From NCBI GenBank assembly GCA_002348345.1, contig DEAY01000316.1, forward strand, positions 8,936 through 15,604: a DNA stretch of 6,669 nt, given 5' to 3'. The translations under genes were made by a program, and so were the position numbers. Of this stretch, positions 1-6,487 are shown piece after piece (the first letter of the stretch is position 1; each line of letters opens with the position of its first letter). The DNA is from Verrucomicrobia bacterium UBA2970 (lineage in GTDB: Bacteria; Verrucomicrobiota; Verrucomicrobiia; Limisphaerales; AAA164-E04). The notes below the pieces were generated by a model, which was given only the letters and a program-made list of their open reading frames with translations, was not told where the DNA came from and made no database searches.

Positions 1-271
1 TTGAATTCCAAGTCATTTGGGAGCGGTCAGAAATTCAGGCCAGGGAGTTCCCAAGCTTGGGGGACCGGGTCGGTGAATCATTGGGGAAGCAGAAAAATCC
101 ATCGGGGATGTCGATCCCCATTTTGATCACGGCTGGGTTGGGGGGGGGATCCGAGGATGAGTCTCGAGATTTGACAGGGTATCGATCCTTCAGGCCGTTG
201 GCTCTCACTCCATCGGGCTACTCGGGTTGGCCTCAACTTGCGTGAATGCCTCCGATGAACGAAAAAAAGGG
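1..271. other. Left-edge non-coding stretch
   Basis: I find no convincing gene here. The short open frames lack a ribosome site, a signal peptide or a recognisable motif, and frames on both strands overlap each other. The stretch holds a run of nine G at 140-148, a short hairpin at 104-119, and the T-rich sequence just after the stop of the minus-strand EF-hand gene. It is probably the 3' untranslated region of that gene plus spacer to a neighbour outside the window. Confidence 0.5.
104..119. terminator. Short GC-rich hairpin, possible weak terminator
   Basis: GGGGAT (104-109) and ATCCCC (114-119) form a perfect 6-bp stem around the 4-base loop GTCG. On the plus strand it is followed by ATTTT. 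On the minus strand a T5 run follows a few bases after the stem (AAAAA at about 93-97 on the plus strand). It lies about 150 bases beyond the stop of the EF-hand gene, so it could end that transcript, or act on either strand. The stem is short, the T-tracts are modest and no energy was calculated. Confidence 0.25.
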
Positions 272-293
272 TTAATGCCGGGCCCACCGACCC
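262..293 (-). terminator. Possible terminator at the EF-hand gene stop
   Basis: Read on the minus strand, the TAA stop (274-272) is followed by CCC and then seven T (268-262). A weak GGGT/ACCC pairing (290-293 with 269-272) straddles the last codons just before the T run. The T-tract is well placed for intrinsic termination, but the stem is only 4-5 bp with a loop of about 16 bases, so this is a weak candidate. Confidence 0.25.
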
Positions 294-1075
294 CAAACGC
301 GGAGATACTCGGGAATGATCAGTTCGCCGTTCCCGTTGGTGTCCAGCGCCTTGAAAACCCCACTTGCCAACCGCCTGTCATTGAGCTTCCCGCTGTCCAG
401 AAGCTCCCTCTCGGTCAACTTGCTGTCTCCGTTGGCGTCCATTTCATTGAAGATCAGTTTTGCTTCATCCGTGATCAATCGGTTTTCGACATACTCCGCC
501 TCGGAGACGAAGCCGTCCTTGTTTGAGTCCGATGCCTGAAAAATACCCCGTCGTGAGCGGGGAGTCAGATAAGTTCCGTTTTCAATGTACTCTTCTTGTG
601 AATGTTGCCCATCCTGATCGGTATCCGTGAACCCAAAGACACGGCGGTAGTTGGCCAATTGGCGTTCGGTTGTCCCAGCCCTTCCTTTGGCCCCGAATTG
701 TTGAAGAATCTCACCGGTCGACACGCCCTCAATTTTCTCTGCCAGCGGGGGAAGTGGTGTTGATGGCTGGGTGAACGGGGCGCCGGACCGATTTTGGGGT
801 CGACGATCTCCCGGTCCTCCCTCGATCCCGATGGCAGGACGCCATTCCGATTGGGTCAGTCTGCCGTCTTGATTCGTGTCGAGGGTTTTGAGTGCGGCGG
901 TTGCTTCCTGGATTTCGGCGCTGGAGAGTTCCCCATTTCCATCGGCATCAAGCGCGGCCAGGACGGGAAAAGGGTGTATGATTCCACCCCGACGGCTTTG
1001 TCCAAAGAGGCTCAAGGTGATGGTCAACCCAATCATGGCGACGACACATCCGCACACGGCAGTGGTTGGTTTCAT
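272..1075 (-). CDS. Secreted six-EF-hand calcium-binding protein
   Basis: Predicted exported calcium-binding protein of 267 residues. The N-terminus is a signal peptide or anchor: MKP, then a hydrophobic stretch at residues 6-25 (CGCVVAMIGLTITLSLFG), so it should act in the periplasm or outside. Six canonical 12-residue EF-hand loops are visible: 43-54 (DADGNGELSSAE), 66-77 (DTNQDGRLTQSE), 151-162 (DTDQDGQHSQEE), 183-194 (DSNKDGFVSEAE), 213-224 (DANGDSKLTERE) and 245-256 (DTNGNGELIIPE). All keep the acidic first and twelfth positions. Loop 3 has His at position 8, where a hydrophobic residue is usual, and loop 5 has Ser for the usual Gly at position 6. A Pro/Gly-rich linker (about 85-113) separates the first pair from the other four. 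The frame is open to an ATG at 1216, but I chose 1075 because the signal peptide begins there; the 47-residue extension would bury it. The nearest Shine-Dalgarno-like GAGG is about 13 bases upstream, so the site is weak. It is divergent from the propeller gene. The partner or ligand is unknown; a structural or calcium-sensing role is inference. Confidence 0.9.
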   Translation of the reverse strand: MKPTTAVCGCVVAMIGLTITLSLFGQSRRGGIIHPFPVLAALDADGNGELSSAEIQEATAALKTLDTNQDGRLTQSEWRPAIGIEGGPGDRRPQNRSGAPFTQPSTPLPPLAEKIEGVSTGEILQQFGAKGRAGTTERQLANYRRVFGFTDTDQDGQHSQEEYIENGTYLTPRSRRGIFQASDSNKDGFVSEAEYVENRLITDEAKLIFNEMDANGDSKLTERELLDSGKLNDRRLASGVFKALDTNGNGELIIPEYLRVWGRWARH

Positions 1076-1465
1076 TATTCGTTGCTGGCCTCGTGTGAGT
1101 CCCCGGATGCTAGGGACAAGAGGATTTCTGGAAAGCATAATCGGGATTCCCGGTTTGGAACGGACAGTCCATCCTTCCCGCCCAATTGCGTAAGAGGCGA
1201 TCGGCGTCATGGTCAAGGAATGCCCTCAATCGAACTCCAATGCCCGCCAGTCCCCGGAAGTCACGAGCCATTGAGTCTCCGATCACCGTTCTTAATTTCG
1301 GAGAGGAATGGAGCCTTTCTGGCAAGAACGGGGCCTTTTTGAGGGGAATGGAAGGCAAATCGTCAACCTGACACCCGCCGAACATCCTTAATCTTCATGG
1401 GAAGGGGCTGCCTTTTTGTCGGAAGATGATTTGACATTTGGGGCAAGCAGGGAAGGTAGCAGTAG
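1076..1465. other. Divergent intergenic region, 390 bases
   Basis: This region separates the minus-strand EF-hand gene from the plus-strand propeller gene and must hold both promoters. I see no convincing -35/-10 pair: TTGACA at 1431-1436 has no -10-like hexamer 16-18 bases downstream. Other structure is a short palindrome CGGGATTCCCG (1142-1152) and three copies of GCCTTTYTG (1313-1321, 1333-1341, 1410-1418). An open minus-strand frame at 1110-1385 encodes an arginine-rich sequence without recognisable features, and I do not call it a gene. Confidence 0.5.
1451..1456 (+). promoter_or_regulatory. Ribosome binding site of the propeller gene
   Basis: GGAAGG lies nine bases before the ATG at 1466. 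The site is purine-rich and partly matches the anti-Shine-Dalgarno sequence. It supports 1466 over the in-frame ATGs at codons 5 and 6. Confidence 0.5.
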
Positions 1466-2866
1466 ATGAAGTCTATAATGATGACACTCGTCGCCACAAT
1501 GGCGGGACCCTTGGTCGCCGAGACCTGGCCTCAATTCCGAGGGCCGGAAGGATCGGGGGTTGTGAAGGGGGTTCAACTTCCGCCGATCTGGAGCAATGAA
1601 GAGAACTTGGCATGGAGGTCGAAGGTAGGAGGCAAGGGATGGTCGTCCCCGATTGTAGTGGGTCAGCAAGTCTTCGTGACCGCAGCGGAGTTTCCCGGCC
1701 AGCCCCGGCCCAGCGGATTTCGACGCGGTGTCTCATCCATGCGCTCCTACCGGAAGGACTCGGAGAAGCTGATGACCGAAACCGCCTTCAAGCTGCACTG
1801 TCTGAACCTCGCGGATGGGGCGCTCCAGTGGAGTCGGACCCTGGCGACCCGTACCCCTGAATTCACGATCCACCCCTCAAACACCTACGCGACCGGGTCA
1901 CCGGCCACCAACGGCGAAGCCGTCTTCGCTCACTTTGCTGCCGCCGGAATCATCGCCGCCACCGATCTTGCTGGGAAAGAGCTCTGGGCGCGCGACATCG
2001 GTGCGTTCAAGGCGGGAAACGGCTTCGGAGCGGGGAGTTCACTCTCCATCGGCGGGGATCTCCTCTACCTGCAATGCGATAACGACGAAGAATCCTTTGT
2101 CCTGGCAATCGATCCCCGGACGGGAGAAGACCGGTGGCGGGTTGATCGCGAAACCCGAACTAGTTGGAGCACGCCCGTCCTCTGGCAGAACCATCTTCGA
2201 GCCGAACTGATCGTTTGTGGCGCTGACACCGTCACTTCATTCGCACCCGGGACCGGGGAGGAGTTGTGGAAACTCAGCGGATTCGGGGGCTCTTTTTCCG
2301 CCAGCCCGGCCTTTGATGCGCAGCGGATCTATTTCGGAAACTCTGGGCCGGGAAGCGCCGGGCCCCTGACGACGGTGGAAGCGGGAGCGACCGGCAGGGT
2401 TCCTTACGAGAAGGGGCAGCCCTCCAAATACTCTCCTTGGGCCCGAACCGGCTCCGGACCCGGCCTTTCCTCGCCTGTCGCCTACAAGGGACTTCTCTAC
2501 ATCAGCGCGGGAACCGGTATCCTGAGTTGTTTCGATACGTCATCCGGCGAGCGGCTCTATCAGGAGCGGCTTCCATCCGCCGAGCGGATTGCCGCCTCCC
2601 TCTGGGTTGCGGATGATGAGCTCTATGCCCTCGACGAGGGGGGGACGACTCACGTGATCCAGACCGGTCCCGACTTCAAGGTGCTCCGGCAAAACACGAT
2701 TGAGGATCTGTTCTGGTCCACGCCGGCCGTCCTTGATCGCGCGTTGATCCTGAGAGGAGCCGATTACGTCTACTGCATCCGTCAGCCCGTCGAGGCGTCC
2801 GAAAGCGAAGCCCTTCCTCAGAATCGGAAACTTGCCATTGCCCCGAAGAACGGGGCCGGGTCGTAA
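1466..2866 (+). CDS. Secreted PQQ-like beta-propeller protein
   Basis: Predicted exported beta-propeller protein of 466 residues. The first 18 residues form a signal peptide (MKSIMMTLVATMAGPLVA, likely cut before ETWPQFRGP). WPQFRGP just after the signal is a hallmark of PQQ-like repeat proteins abundant in Planctomycetes and Verrucomicrobiota. Blade motifs of the type xxxxD..tGe..W follow at about 109-126 (KLHCLNLADGALQWSRTL), 163-179 (ATDLAGKELWARDIG), 212-228 (VLAIDPRTGEDRWRVDR), 256-272 (VTSFAPGTGEELWKLSG), 353-369 (CFDTSSGERLYQERL) and 387-401. This fits a seven- or eight-bladed propeller, like the BamB or alcohol-dehydrogenase fold. I see no cytochrome domain and cannot identify dehydrogenase active-site residues, so an enzyme with bound PQQ is not supported; a binding or scaffold role is equally likely. 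The propeller appears to end near residue 440 (VYCIRQP). The last 16 codons overlap the opposite-strand barrel gene, suggesting a non-essential tail. ATG at 1466 has GGAAGG nine bases upstream. Confidence 0.92.
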   Translation: MKSIMMTLVATMAGPLVAETWPQFRGPEGSGVVKGVQLPPIWSNEENLAWRSKVGGKGWSSPIVVGQQVFVTAAEFPGQPRPSGFRRGVSSMRSYRKDSEKLMTETAFKLHCLNLADGALQWSRTLATRTPEFTIHPSNTYATGSPATNGEAVFAHFAAAGIIAATDLAGKELWARDIGAFKAGNGFGAGSSLSIGGDLLYLQCDNDEESFVLAIDPRTGEDRWRVDRETRTSWSTPVLWQNHLRAELIVCGADTVTSFAPGTGEELWKLSGFGGSFSASPAFDAQRIYFGNSGPGSAGPLTTVEAGATGRVPYEKGQPSKYSPWARTGSGPGLSSPVAYKGLLYISAGTGILSCFDTSSGERLYQERLPSAERIAASLWVADDELYALDEGGTTHVIQTGPDFKVLRQNTIEDLFWSTPAVLDRALILRGADYVYCIRQPVEASESEALPQNRKLAIAPKNGAGS

Positions 2867-3828
2867 TTGCTGGAGAAGAGGTCACTGCCCGAGGCGTCCT
2901 CCACCAGGATCCGACCGGCGGCGTTGACCCCGGCGAAGCAGGTGAGGGTGGCGACGCGGTTCCATCGGTAGCGGGCGCCCAGGGACAAGGGGAGGCCTCG
3001 ATCCTCTCCAACCCCATCGGGCACGGCGCCATTCCCTCGAAGTCGAAAGCGGAATCGTTCATAGCGGCCTCCCAGCAACAGGGTCCAGGTTTCGCTTGCC
3101 GCATAGCTCAGGAGCAACCCCGGTCCCTGAGACGCCCCCAATCCCCGCCCCGTTGCCAGTGTCCACCGATCGGCGAAGGTCCAATCGACGACGAGAACAG
3201 GGAACGGGTTCACCCGATCCTCCAGTTGGGTAAGCAACCCGAGGCCGGGGCCAATGCTGAGGGAATCACTCACCCGGTAAGAGAACCCGACAATCCCGCC
3301 GCCGGTGATGGCATCCCCCCAATCGGCCCCCGATTCAGCGGTCCCACGAATCATGGGGATCCCCAGGAGGGTCCAACGATCCGTGAGCCCCCAGATAATG
3401 GGAAGGCTCAACCCGACCGTGTCGATTTCTCCCCAAGGATTGAATCCGCCGGCGGCATTGGGAACGGCGATGTCGTAGGCATCCCGGGAATAGCTCAAAC
3501 TTAATGACAAACTCCTGCGCGGGCTGGGTCGGTAGGCCAATGACGCCTGCGAGACAAATCGTTCTACTTCAAAATTCGTCCCTGCCTTCAGATCACTCGA
3601 CGTTTGATAGCGATACTCTCCAGCAAACCGGGTGGAAAAGTTCGATCGTTTCCGCTCCTCAGGTTGTCGCTCGGCCGCGGAGGCGGTCATCAAAGCAATG
3701 AGCAGGGTTATGGATCCCAGGACAAAGCCCCCGTGCGATCTCGAAAACGAGCGTTGCCCTCCCACTCGAGGCAGGGTGATCGCGATCAAAAACCGCCTGG
3801 TGGCGGCCCATTCATTTGGCATGGTCAT
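2818..3828 (-). CDS. Probable outer-membrane beta-barrel protein (DUF6268-like)
   Basis: Predicted outer-membrane beta-barrel of up to 336 residues. A hydrophobic segment at 35-47 (FVLGSITLLIALM) ending TASAA reads as a signal peptide cut near residue 52, leaving a mature protein of about 284 residues. The mature part is rich in alternating polar/hydrophobic strands (RSLSLSLSYSRDAY, WTLLLGGRYERFRFRL) and ends in an aromatic strand, FFGAMASFRF, with terminal Phe, the usual recognition signal for the BAM machinery. D-RWTL recurs at 150-154 and 220-224, with TWTL at 247-250. The overall look (LPIIWGLTDRWTLLGIP) resembles DUF6268 outer-membrane proteins; that family name is from memory. The start is uncertain: ATG at 3828 gives a long 34-residue lead before the hydrophobic core and has no Shine-Dalgarno sequence. 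GTG at 3765 would give a more normal signal peptide, also without a clear ribosome site. It lies 156 bases after the temptin-like gene on the same strand, so co-transcription is possible. The substrate or channel role is unknown. Confidence 0.85.
   Translation of the reverse strand: MTMPNEWAATRRFLIAITLPRVGGQRSFSRSHGGFVLGSITLLIALMTASAAERQPEERKRSNFSTRFAGEYRYQTSSDLKAGTNFEVERFVSQASLAYRPSPRRSLSLSLSYSRDAYDIAVPNAAGGFNPWGEIDTVGLSLPIIWGLTDRWTLLGIPMIRGTAESGADWGDAITGGGIVGFSYRVSDSLSIGPGLGLLTQLEDRVNPFPVLVVDWTFADRWTLATGRGLGASQGPGLLLSYAASETWTLLLGGRYERFRFRLRGNGAVPDGVGEDRGLPLSLGARYRWNRVATLTCFAGVNAAGRILVEDASGSDLFSSNYDPAPFFGAMASFRF
2840..2856. repeat. Hairpin inside the tail-to-tail gene overlap
   Basis: GCCCCG (2840-2845) and CGGGGC (2851-2856) form a perfect 6-bp GC stem with loop AAGAA. 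It sits within the 49-base region coding for the ends of both convergent genes. No T-tract follows on either strand, so it is not a standard intrinsic terminator. It might slow converging polymerases, or simply reflect codon choice. Confidence 0.4.
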
Positions 3829-3854
3829 ACAATTTGAAACAGAGCGAAGTGAGT

Positions 3855-3887
3855 CCGGTAAACGGAAGCCATCCGTCCGCTACCCGG
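3855..3887 (-). repeat. Imperfect hairpin in the leader of the barrel gene
   Basis: ACGGA (3862-3866) pairs perfectly with TCCGT (3872-3876) around a 5-base loop. An outer CCGGT (3855-3859) can pair with ACCCGG (3882-3887) across a one-base bulge, with internal loops between. It lies in the 156-base gap between the temptin-like gene and the barrel gene, 27-59 bases upstream of the latter's first ATG. It could be a partial terminator or an mRNA leader structure; no T-rich tail supports a terminator. Confidence 0.25.
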
Positions 3888-3984
3888 CGGCAATCGGTTG
3901 GCCGTTGAATCCCTTCTTGGGCAGCGACTCTCGACAATGGCGGTGTTTTCCTTCCGTTCCGGACCCTCGGTGTCACCCAAAGGG

Positions 3985-6075
3985 CTAGGGGCGATGATGC
4001 AGAATGTAGAAGGCGGTTGCCTGATCGGCCGGCGTGCTGAACGGACTGGCGGCTCCATCCACCACTTCGAAAGGCCCGCTGAGGGTGTCCGCACTCATGA
4101 GCGTCGCTCCACCCTCCCAGGTGATGGTGATCTGACCCGCGTTGGCGCTGATGGCCAACTCGGGGGCCTCCAGAACCACAGCCGGTGTTGGATCCTCCTG
4201 TGGATCGGGATGGCGGAAAACCGTGAAGAAGGTGGTTTGAGATGGGGTGTCGGGCCCCTGATCAGGAAGGTTGTCGCTGTTAATCTCTCCCTTGCCCGCC
4301 ACGAGGATTTCCTTGGTGGTCATCGCCACCGTCGGGCGGATGGTCCGAATATCCTCATCATTCTGATTGTGGTAGGCAAAGAAGCTTGCCGTGAGGGGGG
4401 TGAACTCACCGCTTCCTGCATCAAAGGCCAGGACGCGAACGAAGGTCTGAGGCAATCCGAGTGAATCACCGAACTCATCGCGTTGCGTGCCCTCGTATGC
4501 CACGGCAACCCGGTTGAGCGCATCCACGGCGAGATTGGTCCGGCCCAATTCGGGGAGAAAACTCTGCGATTCGCTGCCTCCCAAGTCGGTAGCCAATTCG
4601 TTGACCACCGTGGTGCCGACAAAGCTGTCCGCTCCCGAACGGCGAGTGTCGAACGCGGCCACCCGAATGATCCGGACCTCATTGGCATCCTGATCCTCAA
4701 CCGCGAATCCCGTCTCATCGAGAATTCCCATCGCGCCCGCGAGAAAGACAAAAGGGCTGTTAATGTGTCCGGCAATTCTCGTTCCGTCACCCCGCCCGGT
4801 GTCAAACGTCACTGATGGAGGCTCCGGATTGGATAGCGCAAGGGGAAGATCATTCACGATGTCGACCTGTCCCGTCGGGGTGCCGTCATTGTCATGAAAA
4901 TACAGGACCGGGCCCAACCGCACCGCGAACCCGCCCTGATAGGCGGTGATGTTCGACCAAATCTGGCCCTTGGCCACGACGAAAGATTCTTTCACCACCG
5001 ACCCGTCGGGAGCCAGGATGACACCGGTCGCGGATCGCTCGGTGGCATGCACACCGGATCGATCGTCGACCACGACGAGAAAGTTCCCGTTATCCAGGGC
5101 GGTGACATCGCCGCCAAACCGACCGATTTCACCTACATTATCCGAGGCACCGGAAGTCTGCCGGCCGTTCACCGCATCTAGGGCATGGCTCAACGGACTG
5201 GCTGCCAGGGACTCCGGAGCGATTGAAAAGGTTTGCACGGCACCGTAGCGGCCACCCTCGCCCCGGTCGAAACCGAGGTTCCAACGGTCATCCGATTGAA
5301 AGGGATCGAACAGATGCGGAGAGGCTTCCCCACCCACGATGTAATTCATCGAACCAGGGCGTCGATCCCCGGCGACGCGCCCGGGATTACCATTCTGGCG
5401 TGAGCCATTGATTGGTCCCGCATAGGGATTGCCATCGTCACCCGAAAAAGCAGGTCGAGTGACGACCTCTCTGCCATCCACGTGTTGAAACGCGAGGGCG
5501 TAGTTTTGATTCGAGAACTCGCCGTCATCGGCAAAGGTATTCGCCTCCACCACAAAGATGCTGTTCCCGATCACACTGCTGAAGGGCTCCCAATTGTCCA
5601 GATTGTTTTCGCCGGTGTCGAACAGGATCGTGTCCGCCACGATGCGGCTCAAACCAGCGTCCTCAAGCGAGCCGGGTGAGAACGGAGGAACGACGGGAAA
5701 ACTGCCGGCATCTCCCGGGTGGGTGATATCCGACCGGGTGATTCCGGGATCCTGTTGGCCATCACCATCCGCGTCGCCGAGCTCCTGGCCATTGGTAAAG
5801 CCATCCCCGTCTGAGTCCAATTCAAATACCTGTGCCCAGAACGTTTGCCGTCCGTTCCTCGTCACAAACTGGCCCACATCGTTACCGAAGGCGTTCCGAG
5901 GCCCGCCAGAGGAACGGGTATGGCAGGTCGTGCAGCTCAGTCGATCTCCGTCAGGTTGGGGGAGCAAAGCCATCCGAAAGCTTCTTGCTTGGAGATCGCC
6001 GTCTCCCGGGACGAGGGTGAGCGTGGATAGAACGAGGGTGGCAATGAAAGATCGTTGGGACTTTTTGTTCATCAT
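3985..6075 (-). CDS. Secreted protein with temptin-like/c-heme N-terminal module
   Basis: Predicted exported multidomain protein of 696 residues; numbering starts at the ATG at 6075. Signal peptide: MMNKKSQRS, a hydrophobic core (FIATLVLSTLTLVPG), likely cleavage after LQA-30. Residues 31-125 form a compact module with one heme-c motif, C48-T-T-C51-H52, then GGPRNAFGNDV (57-67), W80, and a calcium-type loop DSDGDGFTNGQELGD (87-101) followed by DADGDG. The order NaFG...W...DSDGDGxTNGxELGD is that of temptin-like domains, here combined with CxxCH. Residues 140-625 are beta-rich with repeated short strands (FLVVVDD, LAVDALNRVAVAYEG, FVRVLAFDAGSG), compatible with a propeller, but I recognise no family. 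Residues 634-696 match the small tail seen on many verrucomicrobial secreted proteins (ITWEGGATLMSADTLSGPF...FYILHHRP). The frame opens with GTG at 6090; I prefer ATG 6075 (or 6072) because the signal peptide fits, but none has a Shine-Dalgarno sequence. It is divergent from the prepilin gene. Electron transfer or surface adhesion is speculation. Confidence 0.88.
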   Translation of the reverse strand: MMNKKSQRSFIATLVLSTLTLVPGDGDLQARSFRMALLPQPDGDRLSCTTCHTRSSGGPRNAFGNDVGQFVTRNGRQTFWAQVFELDSDGDGFTNGQELGDADGDGQQDPGITRSDITHPGDAGSFPVVPPFSPGSLEDAGLSRIVADTILFDTGENNLDNWEPFSSVIGNSIFVVEANTFADDGEFSNQNYALAFQHVDGREVVTRPAFSGDDGNPYAGPINGSRQNGNPGRVAGDRRPGSMNYIVGGEASPHLFDPFQSDDRWNLGFDRGEGGRYGAVQTFSIAPESLAASPLSHALDAVNGRQTSGASDNVGEIGRFGGDVTALDNGNFLVVVDDRSGVHATERSATGVILAPDGSVVKESFVVAKGQIWSNITAYQGGFAVRLGPVLYFHDNDGTPTGQVDIVNDLPLALSNPEPPSVTFDTGRGDGTRIAGHINSPFVFLAGAMGILDETGFAVEDQDANEVRIIRVAAFDTRRSGADSFVGTTVVNELATDLGGSESQSFLPELGRTNLAVDALNRVAVAYEGTQRDEFGDSLGLPQTFVRVLAFDAGSGEFTPLTASFFAYHNQNDEDIRTIRPTVAMTTKEILVAGKGEINSDNLPDQGPDTPSQTTFFTVFRHPDPQEDPTPAVVLEAPELAISANAGQITITWEGGATLMSADTLSGPFEVVDGAASPFSTPADQATAFYILHHRP

Positions 6076-6125
6076 GCGGGGGTCAATCACAAGATTGTTG
6101 ACGGGCTCTTTGACTCGCGATTAGG

Positions 6126-6153
6126 CTGCCGGCCAAGCCCACAGGCACGGCAG
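6126..6153 (-). repeat. Bulged hairpin in the leader of the temptin-like gene
   Basis: CTGCCG (6126-6131) pairs with CGGCAG (6148-6153), and GCC (6132-6134) with GGC (6144-6146), giving nine base pairs with one bulged A (6147) and a 9-base loop. On the minus strand it lies about 50 bases before the ATG at 6075, so it would fold in the 5' leader if transcription starts upstream. No T-tract follows it on the minus strand, so a terminator for that direction is unlikely. On the plus strand T5 comes about ten bases later (6164-6168), which is too far for a standard terminator. Confidence 0.4.
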
Positions 6154-6359
6154 AGATTAGTGCTTTTTCGGCGTCTGCCAACAGAAATTGTTGAGATCAT
6201 TCGGGGGCGTTGTTGACTCAAGAATAATGACACCGGCAATAGGGGGATGTCGATGAGTCAGGAGGGCAGGGAGGAGCGGTTGCCACTTGCTCCGGACCCT
6301 GCTGATGGGGTGATTCAAAAGTCCTTGCCGGGCATATTCAAATCAGACAGGTTTTGGGA

Positions 6360-6401
6360 TCGGGATGAATGACGCTGGGGCGGTATCCGGAGTCATCCCG
6401 A
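6360..6401. repeat. Perfect 9-bp inverted repeat
   Basis: TCGGGATGA (6360-6368) is exactly complementary to TCATCCCGA (6393-6401), with a 24-base interval that itself contains CGG-TAT-CCG (6381-6389). A competing pairing ATGAC (6369-6373) with GTCAT (6392-6396) uses the same right arm, so two alternative folds exist. It is 170-210 bases upstream of the prepilin start. It could be an RNA structure in a long leader or a binding site for a dimeric regulator; the sequence does not decide. Confidence 0.45.
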
Positions 6402-6458
6402 GTGCCATGTCTCTTGTGGAATGCCAATCTCCAACAGCTACCGTGGCGGGAAGTAAAA

Positions 6459-6487
6459 GGAGGGTGGTGATGATCTTAATGCCACCC
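6459..6487 (+). promoter_or_regulatory. Strong Shine-Dalgarno partly inside a hairpin
   Basis: AAAAGGAGGG (6455-6464) contains GGAGG at 6459-6463, six bases before ATG 6470. It is the best ribosome site I found in the window. GGGTGG (6462-6467) is exactly complementary to CCACCC (6482-6487), a 6-bp stem with a 14-base loop that contains the ATG. Folding would hide the 3' part of the ribosome site and loop out the start codon, as in translationally controlled leaders. Function is inferred from layout only. Confidence 0.35.

Noticed and set aside
1142..1152. CGGGATTCCCG palindrome as an operator
   Set aside because: It has only 5-bp arms with a one-base centre in GC-rich DNA; it is likely to occur by chance.
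1076..1216. N-terminal extension of the EF-hand protein to ATG 1216
   Set aside because: It would place 47 mostly polar residues before a clear signal peptide starting at ATG 1075.
1110..1385. Open minus-strand frame of 91 codons in the divergent gap
   Set aside because: It has no ribosome site, signal or motif, and overlaps the likely promoter region of both neighbours.
1313..1418. Three copies of GCCTTTYTG (1313, 1333, 1410)
   Set aside because: The word is nine bases and low-complexity, the spacing is irregular, and there is no symmetry or link to a promoter.
1431..1459. TTGACA as a -35 box for the propeller gene
   Set aside because: Hexamers 16-18 bases downstream (AGGTAG and neighbours) do not resemble a -10 box, and the spacing would put the transcription start on the ribosome site.
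3898..4464. 188-codon plus-strand frame
   Set aside because: It is mostly antisense to the temptin-like gene, whose own frame has a signal peptide and recognisable domains.
4320..4805. 161-codon minus-strand frame
   Set aside because: It lies wholly inside the temptin-like gene in another frame of the same strand; its Arg/Ser-rich composition is typical of a shadow frame.
6253..6372. 39-codon frame with AGGGGG six bases before its ATG
   Set aside because: The ribosome site is plausible, but the product has no recognisable feature and its stop falls within the 9-bp inverted repeat. It is too weak to call.
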